Part shown: positions 1 through 9,296 of the stretch, in pieces
Numbering within the stretch: the stretch's first letter is position 1
How the letters are laid out: each line of letters opens with the position of its first letter
Origin: Flavobacterium cellulosilyticum
GTDB taxonomy: Bacteria; Bacteroidota; Bacteroidia; Flavobacteriales; Flavobacteriaceae
Direction: 5' to 3'
Length of the DNA: 64,000 bases
NCBI RefSeq assembly: GCF_004349355.1
Contig: NZ_SMFK01000001.1
Coordinates: 310,001-374,000 of the forward strand
Program-made: the position numbers and the translations under genes
The notes under the pieces: model-generated
The model's input: the letters and a program-made list of their open reading frames with translations, nothing else
What the model was told of the DNA's origin: nothing
Databases searched by the model: none

Positions 1-1162
1 CTTGGTATCCACCTAAATTGTCTGCATTATATATAGGCAAGTAAGGCGCCATTTTTATAGCATGTTCTAATAGTGTTCTTCCACCAGCACTACGCTCAGG
101 ATTCGTTTTATTAAACGAAACACCAATATTACTTCCCATTGTAAATTTTCCGATAGTTTGTTCGTTATTTGCTCTAAAAGAATAACGCTCATAACCAGTA
201 TTTATAATAGAACCTTCTTGTTTTAAATATTCTGCTGAATAGCGACTAGATGATGTATCGGTTCCATTTGAAAAACTCAAATTATAATCCTGCATCAAAC
301 CTGTTTGAAATATTTGATCTTGCCAATTTGTATTTGTATTTCCAAAAGTGGCAGCACGTGCAGTAAGATCACTACCTAAATCTTTAGCATACTGTAAGTA
401 TTGTTGCGTATTCATAACATCAAATCTTTTTGAAACTGATTGAGATCCTAAATAAGTATTAAAAGTAAGTACTCCAGCTCCTTTTTTACCTTTTTTAGTA
501 GTTACAATAATTACCCCATTAAAAGCTTTAGAACCATACAGAGCCGTTGTTGAGGCGTCTTTTAAAACTGATATGGTCTCAATGTCATTAGGGCTTAATC
601 CAGATAGGTTTCCTGTTAAAACCCCATCTATTACATACAAAGGACTACTATTTCCCATTGTGGATAAACCACGAATGCTAACTGTAGGACTGCTTCCTGG
701 TGCGCCATTAATAACAGTAACCCCCGCTGCTCTACCCTGCAAAGCTGATTCTGCATTTATTATAGGTACTGACGCAATTTCTTTAGCACCAACTACTGAA
801 ATTGCTCCAGTAACTTTAGCTCTTTTTTGAGTTCCGTAAGCAACAACAACAACTTCGTTTAAGCTTTGAGTTGATTCTACTAATTTAACATTAATCGAGG
901 TTTGATTTCCTACAGTAATAGTTTGAGAAACCGTACCAACGAAGGAGAACGTAATTTTGTCAGTAGTTTTTACATCTTTTAAAAAGTATTTCCCGTCAAA
1001 ATCTGTTGAAGCACTATTTTTAGAGCCTAGTATATTTACGCCTGCACCTGGCAGAGGAACGCCTGCAGCGTCAGTAACGACTCCTTGAATGGTCTTTGAT
1101 TGCGCCATCACATCGTGAGTGCAAATCATTACCAATGCAATTATTGCAAATTTTAATTTCAT
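1..1162 (-). CDS. SusC/RagA-family TonB-linked outer membrane receptor, N-terminal part
   Basis: This is the first ~387 residues of a SusC-type receptor; the gene runs off the left edge of the window. The frame is open from the ATG at 1162 to base 1. It begins with a signal peptide ending in MAQ, followed by a carboxypeptidase-regulatory-like beta domain (QGVVTDAAGVPLPGAG, residues ~25-105). The TonB plug follows (about 110-230), with typical SusC motifs such as VIDGV, DIETISVLKDAS and ALYGSKAFNGVIIVTT. Such proteins import oligosaccharides across the outer membrane together with a SusD lipoprotein, which would lie to the left of the window. The neighbouring HTCS, GH43 and sugar symporter suggest a pentose-containing glycan as substrate (inference). 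The family call is secure; the substrate is not. Confidence 0.93.
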   Translation of the reverse strand, partial: MKLKFAIIALVMICTHDVMAQSKTIQGVVTDAAGVPLPGAGVNILGSKNSASTDFDGKYFLKDVKTTDKITFSFVGTVSQTITVGNQTSINVKLVESTQSLNEVVVVAYGTQKRAKVTGAISVVGAKEIASVPIINAESALQGRAAGVTVINGAPGSSPTVSIRGLSTMGNSSPLYVIDGVLTGNLSGLSPNDIETISVLKDASTTALYGSKAFNGVIIVTTKKGKKGAGVLTFNTYLGSQSVSKRFDVMNTQQYLQYAKDLGSDLTARAATFGNTNTNWQDQIFQTGLMQDYNLSFSNGTDTSSSRYSAEYLKQEGSIINTGYERYSFRANNEQTIGKFTMGSNIGVSFNKTNPERSAGGRTLLEHAIKMAPYLPIYNADNLGGYQ

Positions 1163-1587
1163 AATCATATTTAGTTGGTTTTAGTTGGTTTAAAAATTGT
1201 TTTGAATTTAAAAAATTGTTCTTTTGATTTTCATTGAGTATAATTTTATCATACTTTAATAATTTCTGGGTTAATAATTTTTCTAAAGAGATTGATGGTT
1301 TTTCATCAAAAAATTATTTTTTCAAATCAGATGATTCTTTATTTTTTTTGACAAAAAATATAAATCTGTTTTCATTTCATATCTTTTAATTTTTAGGATT
1401 ATACATAGTTTTGGTTTTTAGTTGATTCCTGTTCTACGTTATCAAAAGTATGTGGTTTAATCTTGTTTAATCTAAAACAAATGATGCAAAAAATAACACA
1501 TATGTAGCATACAACAGGAAAAATATAGAAAATGCAATACATCACAACCTATTTAGCAAAAAATACACAATTACCATATTGTTACTA

Positions 1588-1630
1588 ATACTCTTTTATT
1601 TTTTTACTATATGAAAAAATAAAAGAGTAT
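1588..1630. repeat. 17-bp perfect inverted repeat upstream of susC
   Basis: The arms are 1588-1604 and 1614-1630, exact reverse complements separated by 9 nt, and each carries a run of A or T next to the loop. The repeat is 426 bases upstream of the susC start and ~170 bases after the HTCS stop. It could be a leader hairpin, a second terminator or an operator palindrome; the sequence alone does not decide. Confidence 0.6.
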
Positions 1631-1750
1631 TTTAAAGTTTTTGACAATTAGAAAAAAATCAAGTTGATCAAAAAAACAGGTTGTAATTTGAGTTTTAAAT
1701 ACATTTCTATTAGCCTAAATGAATGTATAAACCAATCCGTTTGAGCACAA

Positions 1751-1775
1751 AAAAAAGCGGTTTAAAACCGCTTTT
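1751..1775 (-). terminator. Rho-independent terminator of the HTCS gene
   Basis: AAAGCGG and CCGCTTT arms form a compact hairpin. On the minus strand it is followed by six or more T residues. It lies ~22 bases past the stop of the HTCS gene. Confidence 0.75.
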
Positions 1776-1796
1776 GGAGACTATTTCTAATTATTC

Positions 1797-4700
1797 CTAT
1801 TTATTATTTTGAGTAGGAAGGTGTCCAAACTTCTCTTTGAAGCATTTGGTAAAATAAGAAGGAGAGCTAAAGCCAACTTTATAACTTATCTCATTTATAT
1901 TATCATTACCAAGTTCTATTAATTCTTTGGCTTTTTCTAATCGAACATTTCTAATAAATTCATTTACAGAAACCCCGGTCAAAGATTTTATTTTTCGATA
2001 CAACTGACTTCTACTCAAAAACACTTTAGATGCTAATACCTCAACACTTAATTCCGATTCGCTAATGTTTTCATTTATAAAATCGAGGGCATTTTTTATA
2101 AATTCATTATCCAAGGTCGTCGTTTTTTCTTTTGCCTTTGGACTTATTCCATTATAAAATTTATTGAAAATAATTTGTCTACTATTAATCAGTTGTGCCA
2201 AACTAGATCTCAAAATATCCATGTCGAAAGGTTTACTCAAATAAATATCTGCGCCAGAATCTATGCCTTCCAATTTGTCTTTAATTAGTGCCTTTGCAGA
2301 CAGCATCAATAAGGGAATATGACTGGTTTTTAGATCCTTCTTGATACTTTTACATAATTCCAAACCGTTCATGACAGGCATAATAACATCGGTCAAAATC
2401 AAATCGGGCGATTTTTGCAATGCCAATTCCAATCCAACTTGTCCATTCTCTGCTACTAAAACCTTGTATTCTTTTTTCAATTCGTTTTTAAGGTAATTCC
2501 GCAATTCTACATTGTCTTCTACAATTAAAATTGTGTGAATGCGGTCCTGAGCTTCCTCATCCACTTCCGACAAAACTTCGACTTGTTTGACTATTGTAGT
2601 GTAACTTTCTTTTTTCTCGTTTTTAAACTCATTTAGTAGCACTTCGTCTTCATTGAAAAAGTCCTTGCCAATAGGAAATAGTAGTTTAAAAGTAGTTCCA
2701 ACTCCCAATTCGCTTTCTACAATGATTTCTCCTTTATGCAATTCTACAAACCCACGCACCACTTCTAAGCCAATCCCGGTACTACCATAATAGGTTTTAT
2801 TTAAGTTGTTTACTTGATAAAAACGATCAAAAATTTTCTTGATGTCTTTTTTATCCAAACCAGCACCTGTATCTTCAATAATCACTTCAAAAGAGGGTGT
2901 TTTGTTATTTGAATTTATCAATGGAAAATGAATCAAATCTTCGTGAATGATTATTTTCACCATAATATTCCCATTATCTGGAGTAACTTTGAATGCATTT
3001 GAAACCACATTAAAAATAATTTTTTCGAACATTTTAGGATCAATCCAATCTTTTAGCGCTACTTTATTCGATTCAAACTTTAAATTCACACCTCTACTTA
3101 TGGCTTCCTCCTCAAAACAACTCACGATTTCTTTGGTAAAACTAATTACCTCTATTTGCTGTACTTTCAAGCTCATTTTATTAAATTGCAATTGATTAAA
3201 ATCCATTAATTCATTAATCAATCGCGAAAGTCTGTCGGAACTTTTTTGAATGGTTTGCAATTTATTCAACACTCCAGAAGGCAATTCAGTAGATTTATTT
3301 TTAATGATATCTGCCAGAGGATTCAAAATCAACGTAAGTGGCGTTCTAAACTCATGAGAAATATTGGTAAAGAATTGCAGCTTTTTATTGTTTAGTTTTT
3401 CTATTTGAATGTTCTTTTCCTTTTCAAATTGAATCATTTGTTTTTGTTTGAAACGATTTTGAAAGTATTCGTTCAAAAAATGAATCGATGCTAAAATTAT
3501 CAATGAATAAAACAAATATGCAAAAGAAGTTTTCCACCAAGGCGGTAGGATTTCGATTTTCAGTTCCAGTGGATTTTGACTCCAAACTCCATTTTTTTCG
3601 GCCGATTTAACGTTAAAAACGTAATGACCAGGCGCTAAATTTGTATAAGTGGCCGATCGTTTACTGCCTACATAATTCCACGATTCCTCAAAACCATCTA
3701 AATAATAAGCATATTCGTTTTTGGCGGGATAAGAATAATTGAGTCCAATAAAATCAATGGTAAATACAGACTGATCGTGTTTAAGAATAATCTTTTGGGT
3801 TTGAGAAATCACTTTAAGCAATGGCGAATCTTTTTCTAAAGGCTTAACCGATTTATTAAACAGTTTAAAATCGGTAAGATAAACAGGTAGTTCCTTACGG
3901 CTTTTAATTAAACTTGCGGGATTAAAATAATTTAGACCTTCGTAACTCCCAAAATAGAACCAGCCTTTTTCGTCTTTCAGAACGGCATTGTTATTAAAAT
4001 CGTTTCCTAATAAACCATCATCTGTAGAATAATTGATGGTTGTTTTATTTTGCAAATCCAGTTTTGTGATCCCTTTTTTTCCGCTTAACCAGATCGCTCC
4101 GTCATTAGATTGCACAATAGATGCTATAGATTTTTCATAGAAGCCTTTGTAGTTTACATACCATTGCAAAACATCCGTTTTTTTATTGTAGCTAAACAAT
4201 CCTGCACCATCAGTTCCAATCCAGATTTCTTTGTTTTTTGCTTCAAACAAAGTATTAATGGTATGGGTGCTTTTATGGTTTTTATATTTTTCATCCATTT
4301 TATTACGAAAAGGAACTACTGTAAAATGCACCAAATCCTTTGAAGTTACCTGATACAAACCTGTTGTTGTCCCAACCCAAACCATATCGTCTGAATCTAC
4401 CATTACTTTTCTGATGTCTGAATTTAACGCTCCACTGGTATAAAACGGTTTGGAGTTGCAATAATGAAACTGATTGTCAGCCGGATTATAATAATGCAAA
4501 CCTTTCAAAAAAGTACCAATCCAGATGACTCCTTTAGAATCTTCTGCAATATCCATAATGTGATCGGAGGCAAGGCCAGGAGTATTTCTGGTGTTGAAAT
4601 TCACAAAATTCCTACTCCCTTTTTTCAAAACAAAAACGCCCTCATTCCAGCTACTAAGCCAAATGTTCTGCTTTTTGTCAATAAATACCTTTGTAATATT

Positions 4701-5930
4701 ATCATTAGTCAAGCCAGAACAAAAACTCGCGTCGTATTTGGTAATATGTTTAAAATTTTTAGTAATCGGATTGTAAACATCAACTCCACCACCCTCCATA
4801 GTTATCCATAGCTGACCTTCATGATCTCTGGCAATACTGGTAACACAATCGGTTTGCAATGATTGAGGGTTTCCAATCAAACTTTCGATAATATTGACTT
4901 TGCTATTTAATTTATCAAAAACGCCAAGTCCTTTATTATAATAACCCAACCAGATTCTTTTGTCTTTATCCAAATACAAAGACCAAACAGAATTAGAACT
5001 CAAACTACGTTTATCAAACTTACTGTTTACATACTTTTTTTGAACAACACCTTCATGGTTTACAACTATTAATCCGTCGTTTTCTGTAGCGCAAAGGATC
5101 GTATTGGCATCTGTTGCCATTATTGACATTATCCTTTTGGTTGTAATGGGATAGGAAAATAATTGCTTTTCATTTGACGAAAGATCAAGTTTTACAAGAC
5201 CTAAATAACCATTACCAATCCATAAGTTTTGCTTACCATCAAAATATAAAGACACAATAGATCCTGAAAGTGTTTGGTTGTTTTTGCCAAGATCTACTTT
5301 TTTTACCTCATTTTTTACGGGGTCATATGTTTTTAAACCAAAGCTAGTTCCTAAATAAATTTTGCCTTTTTTATCTTTTGCAAAGCAATTTATTAAATAA
5401 TTTGTTGTCGTTGGAGCATCTATTTTAATTTTAGTTACTTGACGATATTTTATATTAAACTTAAGCAAACCATTACCAAGGGTTCCTAAAAAAAGATTCC
5501 CGTTGTTATCTTCAATAATACTTTTAACAGAAATCACAGTGTGTTTTTTAAACTGTTTTTGAAGATCTATTGTTTCAAAATTATTTAAATTCCGATTATA
5601 AAGACACAAACCTTCATCAGTACCGATCCACAACCGGTTGCTTTTATCTACATGAGTTGCATAAATTAAATTACTATTTATAGAACTGCTAACCTTAGAG
5701 TTTTGCTCATAAGCTATATAATTCACCCCATCATATTTGTACAAACCCGCACCATTTGTACCAATCCACATAAAACCTAATTGATCTTGTGAAATGGTGT
5801 AGATACCACTTTTAGAAGTTTCTTGATCTACAATACGGAATTGATAGTTTTCGAAAATGTTTTGAGAAAACAAGTTGTTTACGACAAATAATAATAAGAC
5901 AATTATTCTAAAACACTTTTTTTGGGACAT
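1797..5930 (-). CDS. Hybrid two-component system sensor/regulator (HTCS)
   Basis: This 1377-residue one-protein two-component system should sense a breakdown product of a polysaccharide in the periplasm and switch on the local utilisation genes. Order of parts: a signal peptide (to ~22), about 14 Reg_prop propeller blades (repeated IWIGT / LWIG motifs) to ~730, a Y_Y_Y domain, one membrane helix near 815-835, a HisKA domain with the phosphorylatable His859 in ISHEFRTPL, HATPase (EDTGAGLDKKD, GSTGIGLEVV), a receiver with Asp1181 in LILTDVIMP, and a C-terminal AraC-type DNA-binding domain (last ~110 residues). All key residues are present and the length is normal for the family. It lies beside susC on the same strand; GH43 and the symporter are upstream. 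The likely ligand is an arabinose- or xylose-containing oligosaccharide (inference from GH43). Confidence 0.95.
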   Translation of the reverse strand: MSQKKCFRIIVLLLFVVNNLFSQNIFENYQFRIVDQETSKSGIYTISQDQLGFMWIGTNGAGLYKYDGVNYIAYEQNSKVSSSINSNLIYATHVDKSNRLWIGTDEGLCLYNRNLNNFETIDLQKQFKKHTVISVKSIIEDNNGNLFLGTLGNGLLKFNIKYRQVTKIKIDAPTTTNYLINCFAKDKKGKIYLGTSFGLKTYDPVKNEVKKVDLGKNNQTLSGSIVSLYFDGKQNLWIGNGYLGLVKLDLSSNEKQLFSYPITTKRIMSIMATDANTILCATENDGLIVVNHEGVVQKKYVNSKFDKRSLSSNSVWSLYLDKDKRIWLGYYNKGLGVFDKLNSKVNIIESLIGNPQSLQTDCVTSIARDHEGQLWITMEGGGVDVYNPITKNFKHITKYDASFCSGLTNDNITKVFIDKKQNIWLSSWNEGVFVLKKGSRNFVNFNTRNTPGLASDHIMDIAEDSKGVIWIGTFLKGLHYYNPADNQFHYCNSKPFYTSGALNSDIRKVMVDSDDMVWVGTTTGLYQVTSKDLVHFTVVPFRNKMDEKYKNHKSTHTINTLFEAKNKEIWIGTDGAGLFSYNKKTDVLQWYVNYKGFYEKSIASIVQSNDGAIWLSGKKGITKLDLQNKTTINYSTDDGLLGNDFNNNAVLKDEKGWFYFGSYEGLNYFNPASLIKSRKELPVYLTDFKLFNKSVKPLEKDSPLLKVISQTQKIILKHDQSVFTIDFIGLNYSYPAKNEYAYYLDGFEESWNYVGSKRSATYTNLAPGHYVFNVKSAEKNGVWSQNPLELKIEILPPWWKTSFAYLFYSLIILASIHFLNEYFQNRFKQKQMIQFEKEKNIQIEKLNNKKLQFFTNISHEFRTPLTLILNPLADIIKNKSTELPSGVLNKLQTIQKSSDRLSRLINELMDFNQLQFNKMSLKVQQIEVISFTKEIVSCFEEEAISRGVNLKFESNKVALKDWIDPKMFEKIIFNVVSNAFKVTPDNGNIMVKIIIHEDLIHFPLINSNNKTPSFEVIIEDTGAGLDKKDIKKIFDRFYQVNNLNKTYYGSTGIGLEVVRGFVELHKGEIIVESELGVGTTFKLLFPIGKDFFNEDEVLLNEFKNEKKESYTTIVKQVEVLSEVDEEAQDRIHTILIVEDNVELRNYLKNELKKEYKVLVAENGQVGLELALQKSPDLILTDVIMPVMNGLELCKSIKKDLKTSHIPLLMLSAKALIKDKLEGIDSGADIYLSKPFDMDILRSSLAQLINSRQIIFNKFYNGISPKAKEKTTTLDNEFIKNALDFINENISESELSVEVLASKVFLSRSQLYRKIKSLTGVSVNEFIRNVRLEKAKELIELGNDNINEISYKVGFSSPSYFTKCFKEKFGHLPTQNNK

Positions 5931-6268
5931 TATAAAATGATTGGTGAAATTAAACTTTAAATACGCAAGACAACAGGTGTAATTATTCTATGAAAATAAA
6001 CTGATAAATCATTACTTAACCTCTTTATATTCACAAAATTACTATTTAAACACAACCTAGATTTTATCAAATATAATAAAAAAAACAACCGTTTGCTTTT
6101 TAGTCTCACATATAACAACTTATTTTTAGAAATTCTTACTAATCACTATTTTACTTATTTGTCATCTAAAGCCTTTAACTCTAATTATTTTTTCAATGCT
6201 TCTAAAAACATTTTCTTCAATAATCAGGCCTTTAACTTCTTTTAAAGAAAATCTATTTACCCGTAAAA
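5931..6268. other. Intergenic region between GH43 and HTCS genes
   Basis: 338 bases, strongly AT-rich, with no open frame of interest and no clear hairpin. It must carry the 3' end of the GH43 transcript and probably a promoter for the HTCS gene. CAAAnnTA boxes (TAnnTTTG on the minus strand) occur at 6034-6041 and 6068-6075, but in such AT-rich sequence they are weak evidence. Confidence 0.35.
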
Positions 6269-7348
6269 TTAAAATCTAGAAGCCTTTTTATTATAAGGGT
6301 CTAGTGTTTGAATCTTACCGTATGCATCGTATTTTATTTCAGCGACTTTTATGGATCTTAAATGGGTAATTCCTTTTGATAGGCTTGAATCATGATAAAA
6401 CAAATACCATTTATTTTCGAATTCACAAATAGAATGATGTGAAGTCCAACCTACAACAGGATTCAAAATTCGGCCTTGGTATAAAAAAGGACCATAAGGA
6501 TTATCCCCAATAGCATAACAAATAAAATGAGTGTCTCCTGTAGAATATGAAAAGTAATATTTACCATTGAATTTATGCATCCAAGAAGCCTCAAAAAACC
6601 TACGTTCATTGTCGCCTGCAAGAAGTGAATTCCCATTTTCGTCAAGAATTTCAATCTCTTTAACTGTTTCAGCAAAACTTTTCATATCGCTGGAAAGTTT
6701 TGCTATTTTTGGATTTAAAGCTTTTTCGTTTGCCATGGGTTCTTGATATTCTGCATCATATTTATTCTCTCTATAACTTTGCATTTGTCCTCCCCATATT
6801 CCTCCAAAATACATATAATAACTACCATCATCATCACAAAAAACGGCTGGATCAATTGAATAACTGCCCGTAATAGGTTCAGGCTCTGCTACGAAAGGAC
6901 CAACAGCTGAATCACTAATTGCCACCCCTATTTGAAAAATTCCATCCGCCTTTTTAGCAGGGAAGTAAAGATAGAATTTCCCGTTTTTGGTAGCTGCATC
7001 GGGCGCCCACATCTGCCTTTCGGCCCATGGAACATCGTTTACGTGTAGAGCCAAACCATTATCAACAGCTACCCCATTTGGATTATCCATAGAAATGACA
7101 TGGTAATCTTCCATCCCAAAATGATCGCCATTGTCATTAAATGCAATTCCTGCTTCAATATCATGTGATGGATAAATATATATTTTACCCTCAAAAACAT
7201 GTGCAGATGGATCTGCAGTGTAAATATGTTTTATTAAAGGCTGAGAAATAGCTATCTTGTTTAACTCTTCAAAATCAATTTGATCAATATTTTTTTCTGG
7301 CACTTTATTCGTTTTTAAATTAATTCTTTCTTCTATGTTCCAAATCAC
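6269..7348 (-). CDS. Glycoside hydrolase family 43 (arabinofuranosidase/xylosidase type)
   Basis: 359 residues of a single five-bladed GH43 catalytic domain. The three expected acids are visible: the base Asp46 in YTADPSAHV, the pKa modulator Asp166 in SYSIDPAVF and the general acid Glu253 in RRFFEASWM. There is no signal peptide, so the enzyme probably acts in the cytoplasm on oligosaccharides brought in by the adjacent symporter. The frame starts with GTG at 7348 and overlaps the end of the symporter gene by 29 bases, which suggests translational coupling; no upstream ATG is available. Whether it is an alpha-L-arabinofuranosidase, a beta-xylosidase or both cannot be settled from sequence. 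Confidence 0.9.
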   Translation of the reverse strand: MIWNIEERINLKTNKVPEKNIDQIDFEELNKIAISQPLIKHIYTADPSAHVFEGKIYIYPSHDIEAGIAFNDNGDHFGMEDYHVISMDNPNGVAVDNGLALHVNDVPWAERQMWAPDAATKNGKFYLYFPAKKADGIFQIGVAISDSAVGPFVAEPEPITGSYSIDPAVFCDDDGSYYMYFGGIWGGQMQSYRENKYDAEYQEPMANEKALNPKIAKLSSDMKSFAETVKEIEILDENGNSLLAGDNERRFFEASWMHKFNGKYYFSYSTGDTHFICYAIGDNPYGPFLYQGRILNPVVGWTSHHSICEFENKWYLFYHDSSLSKGITHLRSIKVAEIKYDAYGKIQTLDPYNKKASRF

Positions 7349-8786
7349 TTTCTATCTGAACTTCCATTTTTTTATCAATCAAATAAAAGCACAATAGAAC
7401 AGCACTTATTATTAATATAAAACCTGGATAAATACTCACAGAGAGTTTAATTCCTTCCATAGCTGCCGGCACTTGATTGACGACCTCGGCTATATAACCA
7501 TATTTTGCTAGTAAAGCGGCACCAAAAGCACCGCCAATACTTATCCCTATTTTTAGTCCAAAGATCATTACCGAAAATATAATTGCGGTTGCTCTACGAC
7601 TATTAATCCATTCGCTGTAATCGGCCACATCGGCTATCATTGCCCACAATAATGGAATGGTAATCCCATAAAAAAAACCATGTGCTAATTGAGTTATGAA
7701 AACTATCACAATTGAGGTTGAACCATAAAAATTAAAGAGCAATAAGGTCAAAGCAGATAAAAAGATGAAAGTGATAAAAACATTTCTTTTCCCAAATGTA
7801 TCTGCTAATGATTTTGAAAACAAAATTCCAAAAATCATAAAAAAGACACCACTGGCATTAAAAAGACTAAATGCTGAAGTTGGAGCATCTTTTGGCCATT
7901 GAAACTCAATAAGCCCCATAATTGCTAATAAATTATTTATTTCAGAAATAAAATAATTAAATCCAATGTCATTCAAAAAGCTCGTTTGAGCAATTGGATC
8001 CAAATAATACTTAAAGTAAAAAATATACATTCCTCCCTTTAGTGACAACGTTATAAAAACCAAAAAGGTAACCAGTAACAATACAACTAAAGGACCGTTT
8101 TTAAACATATCGACAAAATCCTGTTTAACGGAAGACTGCTGTTTATCTGCCGGTAAAATTCTTTCTTTGGTTGTGAAAAAAGTAATAACAAAACAAATTA
8201 TACCAACAATTGCAAAAATCATCATTGTGTTTTTAAATCCAACTGCTTTATCACCATGCCCTAAAATTAAAACCCAAGGCAATAAAAGCGATTGAATTAA
8301 TAATTGAGCTAGCATCACAGCCACAAACCGATAGGATGACAGACTATTTCTTTCCTTCATATCGCCTGTTATGACCCCACTTAAAGCTGCATAAGGCAAG
8401 TTATTAGCCGAATAAATGATAACTAACGAAAAATAAGTGGCCAATGCATAAATCACTTTACCATTTGCATCAAAATCTGGTGTCGAAAACACAAGTACAG
8501 CCAAAACACCCAAAGGCAGCGAAGTCCATAATATCCAAGGCCTAAATTTACCCCAAGAGGTTCTGGTTCGATCAGCAAAAACTCCTATTATTATTGTAGA
8601 AAATGCACCTATAAAACCACCAAAGAAAATAATAGCACTCGCTGTTCCAGCAGGTATTTTATATACATCAGTATAGAAAAAAGCCATAAAGGTCATTATA
8701 GTTTGAAAAATCAAATTGGCTGCAAAATCACCTAGCCCATAACCTATTTTTTCGGTCATTGAAAGCTTTTGGTAGGAACTACTCAT
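7320..8786 (-). CDS. GPH-family sugar:cation symporter (MFS superfamily)
   Basis: 488 residues with about 12 hydrophobic segments. The start SMTEKIGYGLGDFAANLIF and the segment FADRTRTSWGKFRPWIL are hallmarks of the glycoside-pentoside-hexuronide symporters (MelB/XylP/YicJ group). It sits in the inner membrane and would import a pentoside or disaccharide with Na+ or H+. It is the first gene of a two-gene operon with the GH43 gene, whose start lies inside its end. A xylo- or arabino-oligosaccharide substrate is inferred from that pairing. Confidence 0.9.
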   Translation of the reverse strand: MSSSYQKLSMTEKIGYGLGDFAANLIFQTIMTFMAFFYTDVYKIPAGTASAIIFFGGFIGAFSTIIIGVFADRTRTSWGKFRPWILWTSLPLGVLAVLVFSTPDFDANGKVIYALATYFSLVIIYSANNLPYAALSGVITGDMKERNSLSSYRFVAVMLAQLLIQSLLLPWVLILGHGDKAVGFKNTMMIFAIVGIICFVITFFTTKERILPADKQQSSVKQDFVDMFKNGPLVVLLLVTFLVFITLSLKGGMYIFYFKYYLDPIAQTSFLNDIGFNYFISEINNLLAIMGLIEFQWPKDAPTSAFSLFNASGVFFMIFGILFSKSLADTFGKRNVFITFIFLSALTLLLFNFYGSTSIVIVFITQLAHGFFYGITIPLLWAMIADVADYSEWINSRRATAIIFSVMIFGLKIGISIGGAFGAALLAKYGYIAEVVNQVPAAMEGIKLSVSIYPGFILIISAVLLCFYLIDKKMEVQIESDLEHRRKN

Positions 8787-9248
8787 AAATTACAACAGAT
8801 TTTTTTAAACTTTAATAAGTAAAAGCTTTTTAGATATCTTGAAATAAGGAATAAAATCATATTAGCTAATTTTAACATCACTATTAAACACATGCAGATC
8901 TAATGTAAAAATAGTTTGAAAGTTTAATTTAACTTATCACTTTTGAAGCTATTACTACTATAATTGAAGCGTAATTACCTATTTACAACCCCATTTAGAG
9001 AAGAACTCGCATAATTTGCGAACCTTGCTATTATTTGGCATGAATTTATTTTAAAGAAAAAAGCAAACCACTTAAAGGCATGAACCCCTATTTATGAAGT
9101 TCTAATAATTTCCAAAACCATCAATTTTGAAGCATATCCTACTACTTTTGGCGCAATAATTAGATTCTTTATTTCTATTCCATTAAAATTCCTATTTTAG
9201 CTTATTGATAAACCCATTTCCCTTTTTTGACAACTCTTATTTATTAAG
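8787..9248. other. Divergent intergenic region
   Basis: 462 bases between the divergent symporter and DUF255 genes. It should carry promoters in both directions. It is AT-rich and I see no strong hairpin, repeat or small gene in it. Confidence 0.4.
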
Positions 9249-9296
9249 ATGAAGTTCAAAATTCATATAGTAGATTTAATTTTTCATCCTTCCATT

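Larger units (their letters stand above)
1163..1796. promoter_or_regulatory. Upstream region of the susC operon
   Basis: 634 bases without a gene lie between the susC start and the end of the HTCS gene. The stretch is very AT-rich. It contains a terminator just after the HTCS gene and a 17-bp perfect inverted repeat, both listed separately. Being directly upstream of susC, it probably holds the promoter and the HTCS binding site, but I could not pin either down by eye. Confidence 0.5.

Noticed and set aside
9249..9296. Earlier ATG of the DUF255 gene
   Set aside because: It would add 16 residues in front of a clean lipoprotein signal peptide; the ATG at 9297 is the better start.
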